From the NCBI GenBank assembly GCA_019420505.1, contig JAHZHC010000001.1, forward strand, positions 1-41,495: a stretch of 41,495 nucleotides of DNA, read 5' to 3'. Below the pieces are notes generated by a model. It did not search any database. It saw nothing but the letters and a program-made list of their open reading frames with translations, and was not told the DNA's origin. Origin of the DNA: Ruminococcus sp. (lineage in GTDB: Bacteria; Bacillota; Clostridia; Oscillospirales; Ruminococcaceae). Shown here one piece after another: positions 34,110 to 41,495 of the stretch. The translations under genes and the position numbers were made by a program. Position 1 is the first letter of the stretch, and every line of letters begins with the position of its first letter.

Positions 34110-35333
34110 TTATGTTATGCTGTCAGCAGTGATCTTATCAAAAATTTCGTCATAAACAACTTTCATTTTTTCTGTGCGTTCGTTGTATAATTCACTGATT
34201 TTCGGGGTGTCATACTCTTTAATCATATTCTCAATGTTTTTTTCAACGTAATCCATATCAACCGGTAAACGTTTGATAATAAACCAGCCATAGCTGTTGT
34301 TTTCAACAAGTCCGCTTATCTCATTTTCTTTAAGTTTAAATGCAGCGTCCTTAAATTCCTGTACAAAGCTGGTGTTTTTGTTTACATAATAACCGTCAGG
34401 AGATGATTCCATTCCCGGATCCCAGCCGTATTTTTCAATAAGCTTTTTGAAATCTTCTCCGTCCTTAGCCTTTTTCAGAACATCTTCTGCAAGTTTTTTA
34501 GCCTTTTCTTTTGCTTTTGCCTGTTCATCTTCTGAAAGTGCTTTAAATGCCGATTGCTTAGCGGAAAGCTTTGCAGATAAGGCAGCCTTGTCATAAGATT
34601 CCTTTGCCGCAGAATCAGTAATTTCAACCTGACATTCATAAGGGATAAGAATGTGTATTACCCGAGAGTATTCATCTGTGTCCTGAACAATTTTCTTAAA
34701 ATCTTTTTCAGAGGTTGCATATTTTCCGCCGGCAGAGAAAAGCTGTTTGTCAACCTTCTGATAGATTGTGGAGAATTCATACATCTTTCTCAATAAATCT
34801 TCAGTCAGATAGCTTGATTTAAGAGCATTAAGATATTCTTCTTCAGATTCATAGTTGGATTGGGTTGATTTTATGTTAGAATCAATAGTCTTTTTATCAT
34901 CATCAGTAAGCTTAATACCGTTTTCTTTTGCCAACTGCTGTGCAACATATTCCTGCTTTATGTTGTTAACAACATCCTTCATAAAAATATTGAAGCCGTC
35001 ATCAATTTGTTTGATCGTGTCTAAATTTACGCCGTAGTTATTTGTATAGTTTGTAAGGGTGTAAAAATAATAATATCTGAATGTGTCAAAGTCAATATCA
35101 TGACCGTCAACTGTGCATATAATTAAGTCTTTTGTGTCAACCTTTTTTCCGTCAATAGTAAGAGAAGCCTCAGGAATTTTGGTTTCAGCAGTTGAGTCAG
35201 CAGATGACGAAGCTGCAGAAGATGACTCTCCGGAAGCTTTAGATGAACTATCTTCATCCTTTGTGGAACATGATGCAAAGCAGCCAATTGTTATTGTAAT
35301 AGCAATTAAAAATGCCGATAATTTTTTTATCAT
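34110..35333 (-). CDS. PrsA/SurA-like peptidyl-prolyl isomerase lipoprotein
   Basis: 407 residues. The N-terminal signal peptide (KKLSAFLIAITITIGCFA) ends near Cys18 or Cys22; FASC at 19-22 is a near-lipobox, then a Ser/Asp/Glu-rich linker (about 24-55). The middle has the SurA-N-like helices (LICTVDGHDIDFDTFRYYYF), and about 230-385 forms a parvulin domain: YSRVIHILIPYE, LLKKAKDGEDFKKL-like stretch, WDPGMESSPDGYYVNK, FKLKENEISGLVENNSYGWF. It would fold secreted proteins outside the membrane. A TATAAT at 35373-35368 may be its -10; ribosome site AGAAAGGA precedes ATG. Confidence 0.88.
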   Translation of the reverse strand: MIKKLSAFLIAITITIGCFASCSTKDEDSSSKASGESSSAASSSADSTAETKIPEASLTIDGKKVDTKDLIICTVDGHDIDFDTFRYYYFYTLTNYTNNYGVNLDTIKQIDDGFNIFMKDVVNNIKQEYVAQQLAKENGIKLTDDDKKTIDSNIKSTQSNYESEEEYLNALKSSYLTEDLLRKMYEFSTIYQKVDKQLFSAGGKYATSEKDFKKIVQDTDEYSRVIHILIPYECQVEITDSAAKESYDKAALSAKLSAKQSAFKALSEDEQAKAKEKAKKLAEDVLKKAKDGEDFKKLIEKYGWDPGMESSPDGYYVNKNTSFVQEFKDAAFKLKENEISGLVENNSYGWFIIKRLPVDMDYVEKNIENMIKEYDTPKISELYNERTEKMKVVYDEIFDKITADSIT

Positions 35334-35449
35334 AATAAATTATCCTTTCTTGTTAAACGTTCTTTTAATTATATAACGATTATGTGATGATTTTATGATA
35401 ATAATATAAATTTTCTCAATGTTCATCATAATATTGCTGTTTTATTAAG

Positions 35450-35478
35450 TTGACAAATGTCTGACAGGGGAGTATAAT
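35450..35478 (+). promoter_or_regulatory. Sigma-A promoter of the GDPD/pentapeptide pair
   Basis: TTGACA (35450-35455) and TATAAT (35473-35478) with the ideal 17-nt spacer, 36 nt before the TTG start. Confidence 0.85.
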
Positions 35479-35514
35479 TCTAAGTAAATCTATAGTGAAA
35501 GGCAGGAGTATAAT

Positions 35515-36267
35515 TTGAACTTCGGAAAATATATTGCTCACAGAGGCTTGCATGATATTAGTGAAGGAGTGCCAGAGAATTCTTTGCCGGCATTTAAAGC
35601 AGCCTGTGATAAAGGACTTGCTATAGAACTTGATGTAAGACTTACAAAAGACGGCAGAGTAGTGGTGATCCACGATATGTCATTGTATAGACCATGCGGA
35701 GTGGACGCAAACGTGTCCGATTTTACATATGATCAGCTTTGTGCTTTTAACCTTGAAAATACGAATCAGAAAATTCCACTTCTTTCTCAGGTGTTAAGAC
35801 TTGTCAACGGCAAAGTACCGCTGCTTATTGAAATAAAAGATGGATATGGATTTGGGATATTGGAAAAGCGTACATATAAACTGCTTGAAAAATATGAGGG
35901 AGAATTTGCTGTTCAAAGCTTTAATCCATTATCCTTGCTGTGGTTCAGATTATTTGCTCCGGATGTGAAAAGAGGCCAGCTTATATCTGAGTTTAAAAGA
36001 AAAATTACGCTTCAGTATTTTCTGAGGCTTATAAGTGCCACATCAATAGTGTGGAGATTGATTTCAAAACCACACCTTATTGCCTGTGATTTAAGAACGG
36101 TGTCTTTGGAAACAGCTTTTAAAGCATATGATATCAATGCCGATTTTATAACATGGACTGCCGATTCAAAGGAGCTTATTGAAACCGCAGCACAGTTTTC
36201 CAAATCAGTTATCTGTGAAAACTTTCCGAAGGATTTTGATTTTTCTCAAAATTGGGAGGATAATTAA
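35515..36267 (+). CDS. Glycerophosphodiester phosphodiesterase
   Basis: Hydrolyses glycerophosphodiesters to glycerol-3-phosphate and an alcohol. The 250-residue TIM-barrel protein carries the family's His9-Arg10 (YIAHRGLH), PENSLPAFKAA, Glu38-x-Asp40 (IELDVRLTKDG), His53-Asp54 (VVIHDMSL), and LLIEIKDG. No signal peptide is seen, so it is probably cytoplasmic. The start is TTG 35515, 6 nt after AGGAG. The stop directly abuts the next ATG. Confidence 0.94.
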   Translation: MNFGKYIAHRGLHDISEGVPENSLPAFKAACDKGLAIELDVRLTKDGRVVVIHDMSLYRPCGVDANVSDFTYDQLCAFNLENTNQKIPLLSQVLRLVNGKVPLLIEIKDGYGFGILEKRTYKLLEKYEGEFAVQSFNPLSLLWFRLFAPDVKRGQLISEFKRKITLQYFLRLISATSIVWRLISKPHLIACDLRTVSLETAFKAYDINADFITWTADSKELIETAAQFSKSVICENFPKDFDFSQNWEDN

Positions 36268-36918
36268 ATGGATACGCCGTACTCCTTAGAAAGCCATAAT
36301 CTTAATGTTGTATTTGATATAAGCCAAAATATAAAAAAATGCCGACAATACGATGAAGAAATATCCGGAATCTGTATCAGGAATGTTGAAATTGAAAATG
36401 AGGACTTGTCCTATCTTAGTTTTAAAACAGTTGTCTTTGATAATTGTAAGCTTTTAAGCTGTGATTTTAATAAAACATCTTTTTCAGACGTAGTATTCAA
36501 AAACTGTAATATGTCAAATTCGGTATTTTCCGAAGCTTTTTTCGGAAAGGTAACTATAAAATCATCTAAGCTTATAGGTTCAGCGTTTTCTGATTCAATA
36601 TTAAAATTCACTTCTTTTTGTAATTGTTTGTGTTCATATTCCGTTTTTAATAAATCGGTGTTAGATTCAGTGAATATGATAGATTCTGAATTTATTGATG
36701 CAGAATTGACGAATTGCAAATTTAAAGATATCAATCTGTCAAACTCCCGCTTCTCAGGAACATCATTTTTCAGAACTCCTTTGAGCGGTGTGGATTTCAC
36801 AGACTGCGTCCTGGAAGCAATAAGAGTCTCAGATGATTTTTCAGAATTAAAAGGTGTAAAGGTCAATGAATTGCAGGCACTGGAGTTGTCAGCTTTGCTG
36901 AAAATTATAATTGAATAG
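36268..36918 (+). CDS. Pentapeptide-repeat-like protein
   Basis: 216 residues built from about ten degenerate A/C/S-(D/N)-(L/F)-x-x units, e.g. CDFNKTSFSDVVFKNCNMSN, SEFIDAELTNCKFKDINLSN and SRFSGTSFFRTPLSGVDFTD, which stack as a right-handed quadrilateral beta-helix. The C-terminus (VNELQALELSALLKIIIE) is a helix. Cysteine and serine are unusually common. It starts at the base after the GDPD stop, so the two are cotranslated. Known pentapeptide proteins mimic DNA (gyrase protection) or act as scaffolds; neither can be chosen here. Confidence 0.8.
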   Translation: MDTPYSLESHNLNVVFDISQNIKKCRQYDEEISGICIRNVEIENEDLSYLSFKTVVFDNCKLLSCDFNKTSFSDVVFKNCNMSNSVFSEAFFGKVTIKSSKLIGSAFSDSILKFTSFCNCLCSYSVFNKSVLDSVNMIDSEFIDAELTNCKFKDINLSNSRFSGTSFFRTPLSGVDFTDCVLEAIRVSDDFSELKGVKVNELQALELSALLKIIIE

Positions 36919-37026
36919 CTTGTAATTTAAAAAGTAGCTTTTGCTGAAAAATAACTAAAAAGAACAAGCTGTGTCGAAAAGTAATTATATAAAAATTACA
37001 AAATTAAAAAAATCCGCAAAAATTGC

Positions 37027-37055
37027 TTGACAAAATTCAAAGTGTGGTATATACT
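37027..37055 (+). promoter_or_regulatory. Sigma-A promoter of glnN
   Basis: TTGACA (37027-37032) and TATACT (37050-37055), 17-nt spacer; expected start near 37062. Confidence 0.8.
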
Positions 37056-37074
37056 ATGTAATGTAAACAGCAAA

Positions 37075-37112
37075 GGCGCTGTGAACTTAATAGGTTCACA
37101 GTGCCCTTTTTT
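37075..37112 (+). promoter_or_regulatory. Leader terminator/attenuator hairpin of glnN
   Basis: A 12-bp stem (37075-37086 with 37094-37105, one G-T pair) and a 7-nt loop are followed directly by C and six T. It begins about 13 nt after the expected start site and lies before the ribosome site at 37123-37128. It has the form of an intrinsic terminator inside a 5' leader, so glnN is probably controlled by antitermination or attenuation. Confidence 0.75.
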
Positions 37113-37136
37113 ATAATTTATAAGGAGGATTTGAGT

Positions 37137-39215
37137 ATGAATGTTCCAGAAATCTTTGGAAGCGACGTGTTCAATGAAGCAGTAATGAAGGAAAGACTTC
37201 CTAAAGAAACTTATAAGGCTTTGAAAAAAACTATTGCAGAAGGTAAGCACCTTGATATTGAGCTTGCAAATATTGTAGCAAACGCTATGAAGGACTGGGC
37301 TTGTGAAAAAGGCTGTACACACTATACACATTGGTTCCAGCCAATGACAGGACTTACAGCTGAAAAGCTTGACAGCTTTATCTCACCAACAGACGACGGC
37401 CATGTAATTATGGAGTTTTCAGGTAAAGAGCTTGTTAAGGGCGAACCTGATGCGTCATCATTCCCATCCGGCGGTTTGAGAGCAACCTTTGAGGCAAGAG
37501 GCTATACGGCTTGGGATCCCACATCATATGCTTTTATTAAAGCCGATACACTCTGTATCCCTACAGCTTTCTGCTCATACGGCGGTGAAGCCCTTGATAA
37601 AAAAACACCTTTGCTTCGTTCTATGGAAGCAATAAATAAATCAGCATTGAGAATTCTGAAAATGTTCGGTTCAAATGCTAAAAGAGTAACGGCAAATGTT
37701 GGTCCTGAACAGGAATATTTCCTCATTGACAGAGAAATGTATTCAAAGAGAAAAGACCTTATCTTTACGGGACGTACTCTTTTCGGAGCACCGGCGCCTA
37801 AAGGACAGGAGCTTGAGGATCACTATTTCGGTACAATTAAAACAAGAGTTGCCGCTTATATGAAAGATCTTGATGAACAGCTCTGGAGACTTGGTATCTA
37901 TGCAAAAACAAAGCATAACGAAGTTGCTCCTTCACAGCATGAGCTTGCTCCGATTTACGGAACAACAAATATTGCTACCGACCATAACCAGCTTACAATG
38001 GAAATTATGAAGAGAACTGCGAGAAAGCATGGCTTTAAGTGTCTGCTTCATGAAAAACCGTTTGCAGGGGTAAATGGTTCAGGAAAGCATAATAACTGGT
38101 CAATTTCAACAAATACAGGCGTAAACCTTCTTGATCCGGGAAAAACGCCGGCTGAAAACGCTCAGTTCCTTACATTCCTCGCAGCAGTAATAAAAGCAGT
38201 TAATGATTATCAGGATCTTCTCAGAGTTTCTGTTGCATCTGCCGGAAACGACCATAGACTTGGCGCTAACGAAGCACCTCCGGCAATTATTTCGATTTTC
38301 CTCGGTGATGAGCTTACAGAAATCCTTAAAGCAATCGTTGAAGGCGAAACATATAAGGGAAGCAAAAAGGTGGATATGGAAATCGGTGTAGACGTTCTTC
38401 CAAACTTCCCTAAGGATACAACCGACAGAAACAGAACCTCACCGTTTGCGTTTACAGGCAATAAATTTGAGTTCAGAATGCCGGGTTCAAAGCTTTCAGT
38501 TGCAGGACCTAATACAGTTCTTAATACAATAGTTGCAGAGGTTCTTGATGAATTTGCAGATGAACTTGAAAAAGCTGATAACTTCCAGGATGCACTTGAC
38601 GATTTGATCAAAAGAACTATTGCAGAGAATCAGAATATTATTTTCAACGGAAACGGATATTCTGCCGAGTGGCCGATCGAAGCCGAAAAGAGAGGATTAC
38701 TCAATCTTAAGTCAACTCCTGAAGCAATTCCTCACTTTGCAGATAAAAAGAATATTGATCTCTTCGTTAAGCATGGCGTATATACAGAAGCTGAAATCCA
38801 TTCACGTGTTGAGATTTTGCTTGACGAATATTGCAAAACTATAAATATTGAAGCGCTTACAATGATTGATATGGCTAAAAAGGATATCCTTCCGGCAGCG
38901 TCTTCGTATATTAAGGAACTTGCAAAAACTGCTGAGCTTGCTAAAGCCTGCGGAGCAGAAACAGACTTTGAAACAGACTTGGTTAAGAGATTGTCCCTGT
39001 TGTCGTCACAAACATATAAAAAGCTTTCAGAACTTGAGGACGTTATGATCAAGGCTCATGAAATTGAGGATATTCAGGAACTTTCAGTTTACTATCATGA
39101 TGTCGTATTTGCAGCAATGGGCGAGTTAAGAGCGTCAGCAGATGAAATTGAAACTTTGGTCGGCGAAAAATATTGGCCATATCCAACATACGGCAAACTG
39201 CTGTTTTATGTATAA
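37137..39215 (+). CDS. glnN: Glutamine synthetase type III
   Basis: Joins ammonium to glutamate using ATP. At 692 residues it has the large GSIII size, not the 440-470 of GSI. Visible landmarks are FPSGGLRATFEARGYTAWDP, NVGPEQEYFLID, KTKHNEVAPSQHELAP, the ATP-site GVNGSGKHNNWS, and NRTSPFAFTGNKFEFRMPGS. GSIII is typical of Ruminococcus, Bacteroides and related anaerobes. ATG 37137 follows AAGGAGG. Next gene is amtB-PII, the ammonium uptake partner. The leader hairpin points to transcriptional control. Confidence 0.96.
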   Translation: MNVPEIFGSDVFNEAVMKERLPKETYKALKKTIAEGKHLDIELANIVANAMKDWACEKGCTHYTHWFQPMTGLTAEKLDSFISPTDDGHVIMEFSGKELVKGEPDASSFPSGGLRATFEARGYTAWDPTSYAFIKADTLCIPTAFCSYGGEALDKKTPLLRSMEAINKSALRILKMFGSNAKRVTANVGPEQEYFLIDREMYSKRKDLIFTGRTLFGAPAPKGQELEDHYFGTIKTRVAAYMKDLDEQLWRLGIYAKTKHNEVAPSQHELAPIYGTTNIATDHNQLTMEIMKRTARKHGFKCLLHEKPFAGVNGSGKHNNWSISTNTGVNLLDPGKTPAENAQFLTFLAAVIKAVNDYQDLLRVSVASAGNDHRLGANEAPPAIISIFLGDELTEILKAIVEGETYKGSKKVDMEIGVDVLPNFPKDTTDRNRTSPFAFTGNKFEFRMPGSKLSVAGPNTVLNTIVAEVLDEFADELEKADNFQDALDDLIKRTIAENQNIIFNGNGYSAEWPIEAEKRGLLNLKSTPEAIPHFADKKNIDLFVKHGVYTEAEIHSRVEILLDEYCKTINIEALTMIDMAKKDILPAASSYIKELAKTAELAKACGAETDFETDLVKRLSLLSSQTYKKLSELEDVMIKAHEIEDIQELSVYYHDVVFAAMGELRASADEIETLVGEKYWPYPTYGKLLFYV

Positions 39216-39320
39216 CTGACAATTTTATTATTATAATTTAATATTTATTTCAGCATATAATTACTATATATTTATTATTATGTTTCATTAATATTTTACT
39301 ACATATTTAAGTGCACAATG

Positions 39321-39390
39321 AGGTGTATGATTTTTACGGATAACCATATCCGTAATAAATCATGCACCTTAATTGTTTTTAATCATTTTT
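39321..39390 (+). promoter_or_regulatory. Long hairpin in the amtB leader
   Basis: Stem of 22 bp with one bulge: 39321-39333 pairs with 39357-39369 and 39334-39342 with 39347-39355, tetraloop ACCA. T-rich sequence follows. It may be the glnN terminator, an attenuator of amtB, or both; no clear promoter is seen between glnN and the hairpin. Confidence 0.65.
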
Positions 39391-39410
39391 ATATTAGAGG
39401 AGGAAATAAA

Positions 39411-41150
39411 ATGACTGAAGAAATCAAAACCGCTGTAGCGGAATTAGTCAGCGGTAACACATTCGGAGTGTGGTTTTTGATCGGAGCAGCCCTTGTTTTC
39501 TTTATGCAGGCAGGCTTCGCAATGGTAGAAACCGGATTCACGAGGGCTAAAAATGCCGGAAATATTATAATGAAAAACCTGATGGACTTCTGTATCGGTA
39601 CAGTGGTTTTCATCCTTCTGGGTTATTCATTATTAATGGGTAACGATATCGGCGGTTTTATTGGAAAACCATCACTGTCTATTTTCACAGACTATGCTAA
39701 TTTTAATTGGTCTGCATTCGTGTTTAATATGGTGTTCTGTGCAACGACCGCAACAATTGTTTCGGGAGCAATGGCTGAAAGAACAAAGTTCATTTCCTAT
39801 TGCGTTTATTCCGGAATAATTTCATTGGTAGTTTATCCGATTGAAGCCCATTGGGGATGGGGCGGCGGATGGCTTTCTCAGTTGGGATTCCACGATTTCG
39901 CAGGCTCATGTCATATCCATATGGTCGGCGGTATCGCAGCCCTCGTCGGAGCAGCAATTCTCGGACCTCGTATCGGTAAATTCGATAAGAACGGAAAGCC
40001 TAAAGCTATTCCCGGACATTCTCTTACATTAGGTGCACTTGGCTGCTTTATTCTTTGGTTCGGTTGGTATGGATTCAACGGTGCAGCAGCAACAACGATC
40101 CCTCAGTTAGGTTCAATATTTGTAACTACAACAATTGCTCCGGCAGTTGCAACAGTAGTTTGCATGATTTTCACATGGATTAAATATGGCAAGCCTGACG
40201 TTTCAATGTGTCTTAACGCTTCTTTGGCAGGTCTTGTAGGTATCACAGCAGGATGTGACGTAATGGATGCCGCAGGTTCAGCGGCAGTCGGCGTTGTTTC
40301 AGGACTTCTTGTCTGCTTCGGTGTTTGGCTGCTTGATTATAAGCTTAAAGTAGATGACCCTGTCGGTGCTGTAGCAGTTCATATGATGAACGGTATCTGG
40401 GGTACATTGGCAGTAGGTTTATTTGCAACAGATACTGCTCCTGAAAGCGGATTTGTAGGTCTGTTCTACGGCGGAGGATTTACACTTCTCGGAAAGCAGG
40501 CTTTAGGTGTAATCACCGTTGGCGCATGGGCAGCAATTTGTATGGCTGTCGTATTCTTTGGAATCAAGAAAACAATTGGTCTCAGAGCCTCCGAACAAGA
40601 AGAAATTATCGGCCTGGACGCTACAGAGCATGGCCTTGTATCTTCTTACGCAGACTTTGCACCGGCAATGTCACAGGCAGCTCTCTCATATACTAAGGAT
40701 GATGCAAAGAGCGTAATTAAAGTTGAACCACCTGTAGTACCTGTTGAAAAGGCAGTTCCTGTGGAAACATATGCAGCTCCGAACCTTGACGGTTCTCCTA
40801 AGATGACAAAGATCGTGGCTGTATTTAAGCAGACAAAGCTGGGAGATTTCATTGCAGCTATGGAGGCAATTGACGTTACGGGAGTTACAGTAACAAATGT
40901 ACTCGGCTGTGGAATGCAGAAGGGACGTCCTGAATATTATCGTGGAGCGGAAATACAAACAAATCTTCTTCCAAAAGTAAAAGCAGAAATTGTAGTCTGC
41001 AAAGTGCCTGTTGAAAGTGTTGTAAAAGCAGCTAAGGCTGCCCTTTATACCGGACATATCGGTGACGGTAAGCTATTTATCTATGATATAGAAAATGTTG
41101 TTAAGATTCGTACAGGTGAAGAGGGTTATGAGGCTCTTCAGGATGACTAA
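39411..41150 (+). CDS. amt: Ammonium transporter AmtB fused to a C-terminal PII (GlnK) domain
   Basis: 579 residues. The N-terminal about 420 form the 11-helix Amt channel: AALVFFMQAGFAMVETGFTR, SGAMAERTKFISY, AHWGWGGGWLSQ, the twin-histidine-type HIHMVGG, and NGIWGTLAVGLFAT. A linker rich in Val/Pro (VEPPVVPVEKAVPVE) joins a PII domain from about residue 468 (KMTKIVAVFKQTKLGDFIAAM). Its T-loop has GCGMQKGRPEYYRGAE; by PII numbering Tyr46 is kept but residue 51, the uridylylated Tyr, is Ile. The gate protein is thus covalently attached and probably senses ATP/ADP/2-oxoglutarate without uridylylation. ATG 39411 has AGAGGAGG; an earlier in-frame ATG lies inside the leader hairpin region and is rejected. 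Confidence 0.95.
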   Translation: MTEEIKTAVAELVSGNTFGVWFLIGAALVFFMQAGFAMVETGFTRAKNAGNIIMKNLMDFCIGTVVFILLGYSLLMGNDIGGFIGKPSLSIFTDYANFNWSAFVFNMVFCATTATIVSGAMAERTKFISYCVYSGIISLVVYPIEAHWGWGGGWLSQLGFHDFAGSCHIHMVGGIAALVGAAILGPRIGKFDKNGKPKAIPGHSLTLGALGCFILWFGWYGFNGAAATTIPQLGSIFVTTTIAPAVATVVCMIFTWIKYGKPDVSMCLNASLAGLVGITAGCDVMDAAGSAAVGVVSGLLVCFGVWLLDYKLKVDDPVGAVAVHMMNGIWGTLAVGLFATDTAPESGFVGLFYGGGFTLLGKQALGVITVGAWAAICMAVVFFGIKKTIGLRASEQEEIIGLDATEHGLVSSYADFAPAMSQAALSYTKDDAKSVIKVEPPVVPVEKAVPVETYAAPNLDGSPKMTKIVAVFKQTKLGDFIAAMEAIDVTGVTVTNVLGCGMQKGRPEYYRGAEIQTNLLPKVKAEIVVCKVPVESVVKAAKAALYTGHIGDGKLFIYDIENVVKIRTGEEGYEALQDD

Positions 41151-41188
41151 AATTATCTGTTGAAGTGATAAGCAAATTTAAATTAATA

Positions 41189-41331
41189 TTGCCTAACACA
41201 CTTATAACTAAGGCAAGATGTTCCCTACCTCTAAGGAGGCGGGGAACATTTTGTAATCAGCAGGGAATACAATCCCTCACTGATTACAGGTTGACAAAAG
41301 TCAACCCTTGCCACGTTTAATGACGGGCAAG
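41189..41331. ncRNA. Candidate structured RNA or mobile-element end: adjoining hairpins with switchable pairing
   Basis: Three hairpins stand almost back to back: 41218-41249 (8-bp stem plus inner CCTC/GAGG), 41253-41287 (8 bp plus AGGGA/TCCCT) and 41289-41306 (7 bp, AAAA loop). They are enclosed exactly by GGCAAG (41212-41217) and CTTGCC (41307-41312), which would make a four-way junction. The same CTTGCC can instead pair with GGCAAG at 41326-41331, and TTGCCT (41189-41194) can pair with AGGCAA (41211-41216). Strand is undetermined. I do not recognise the family; hairpin-rich IS200/IS605 ends are an alternative. Confidence 0.45.
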
Positions 41332-41352
41332 CCCTTATTGAAATTATATTAA

Positions 41353-41385
41353 AAAGCCCACAGAAATTTGATTTCTGTGGGCTTT
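41353..41385. terminator. Strong bidirectional terminator
   Basis: Perfect 15-bp stem (41353-41367 with 41371-41385), 3-nt loop, A-run before and T-run after. It may end the amtB transcript or serve the structured RNA to its left. Confidence 0.85.
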
Positions 41386-41474
41386 CTGCAATATAAATGT
41401 TTTGTGTAAAATGCACAAGTATATGAGTGTTATTTTGTTTAATGCTACAAACTTTGTTCATATTTCATTCAAAG

Positions 41475-41495
41475 TTGCACGTTTGCGTGCAAAAA
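41475..41495. terminator. Possible hairpin at the window edge
   Basis: TTGCACG (41475-41481) pairs with CGTGCAA (41486-41492), and an A-run follows, giving a T-run on the minus strand. It could be the terminator of a minus-strand gene beyond the window. Cut by the window end. Confidence 0.35.

Noticed and set aside
41231..41461. A 76-codon minus-strand frame at the right end
   Set aside because: It runs through several perfect hairpins and a terminator and has no recognisable protein features.
1..41495. CRISPR array, integrase or transposase gene
   Set aside because: No regularly spaced repeats and no recombinase or transposase motifs were seen. The only long repeat is the 141-bp pair.

Overview
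The window looks like a chromosomal segment of a low-GC Gram-positive anaerobe, most likely a member of the Clostridia close to Ruminococcus/Oscillospiraceae. This is inferred from AT-rich codon use, strong AGGAGG ribosome sites, several TTG starts, canonical TTGACA/TATAAT promoters, a type III glutamine synthetase, and an AmtB-PII fusion. No 16S gene or other species marker is present.

Region 1 (1-3600) is a small accessory patch beside a tRNA-Thr(GGT) gene. A 141-bp direct repeat (80-220 and 2925-3065, two mismatches) brackets about 2.7 kb. Inside lie a decayed phage head-morphogenesis protein with a C-terminal nuclease-like domain (two frameshifts), a candidate structured RNA with its own promoter and terminator, two tiny ORFs, and an intact TIR-STING protein with no cyclic-nucleotide synthase next to it. 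An XRE-type regulator follows on the minus strand.

Region 2 (4021-34100) is a large surface-polysaccharide locus. Two sigma-A promoters drive a collinear block of about 20 genes (4264-26202). It holds GDP-L-fucose synthesis (manC, gmd, fcl), a further nucleotide-sugar epimerase/dehydratase, GT4, GT2, GT14 and GT-C glycosyltransferases, a Wzy-like polymerase/ligase, three hexapeptide acyltransferases, a pyruvyl transferase, an ATP-grasp ligase, a ketopantoate-reductase-like dehydrogenase, and a dTDP-amino-sugar set (rmlA, rmlB, VioA-like aminotransferase, acetyltransferase). After a bidirectional terminator, a minus-strand pair (GT2 plus pyruvyl transferase) has its own promoter. A third plus-strand unit (28501-34063) encodes a Wzx flippase, a MenD-like ThDP enzyme, an SDR and a nucleotidyltransferase-fold protein. 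Together these predict a fucose- and aminodeoxysugar-containing, pyruvylated and acylated glycan made by a Wzx/Wzy route. The initiating phosphoglycosyltransferase and chain-length proteins are not in the window. The MenD-like/SDR and ATP-grasp/reductase pairs suggest an unusual branched or acid-bearing residue.

Region 3 (34110-36918) is housekeeping: a PrsA/SurA-like foldase lipoprotein on the minus strand, then a glycerophosphodiesterase abutting a pentapeptide-repeat protein.

Region 4 (36919-41495) is nitrogen assimilation: type III glutamine synthetase behind a promoter and a terminator-like leader hairpin, and an AmtB transporter fused to a PII domain, again preceded by a long leader hairpin. 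The right end carries a run of adjoining hairpins that can fold as a four-way junction with a mutually exclusive alternative, followed by a strong terminator. This may be an unrecognised structured RNA or an IS200/IS605-like end.
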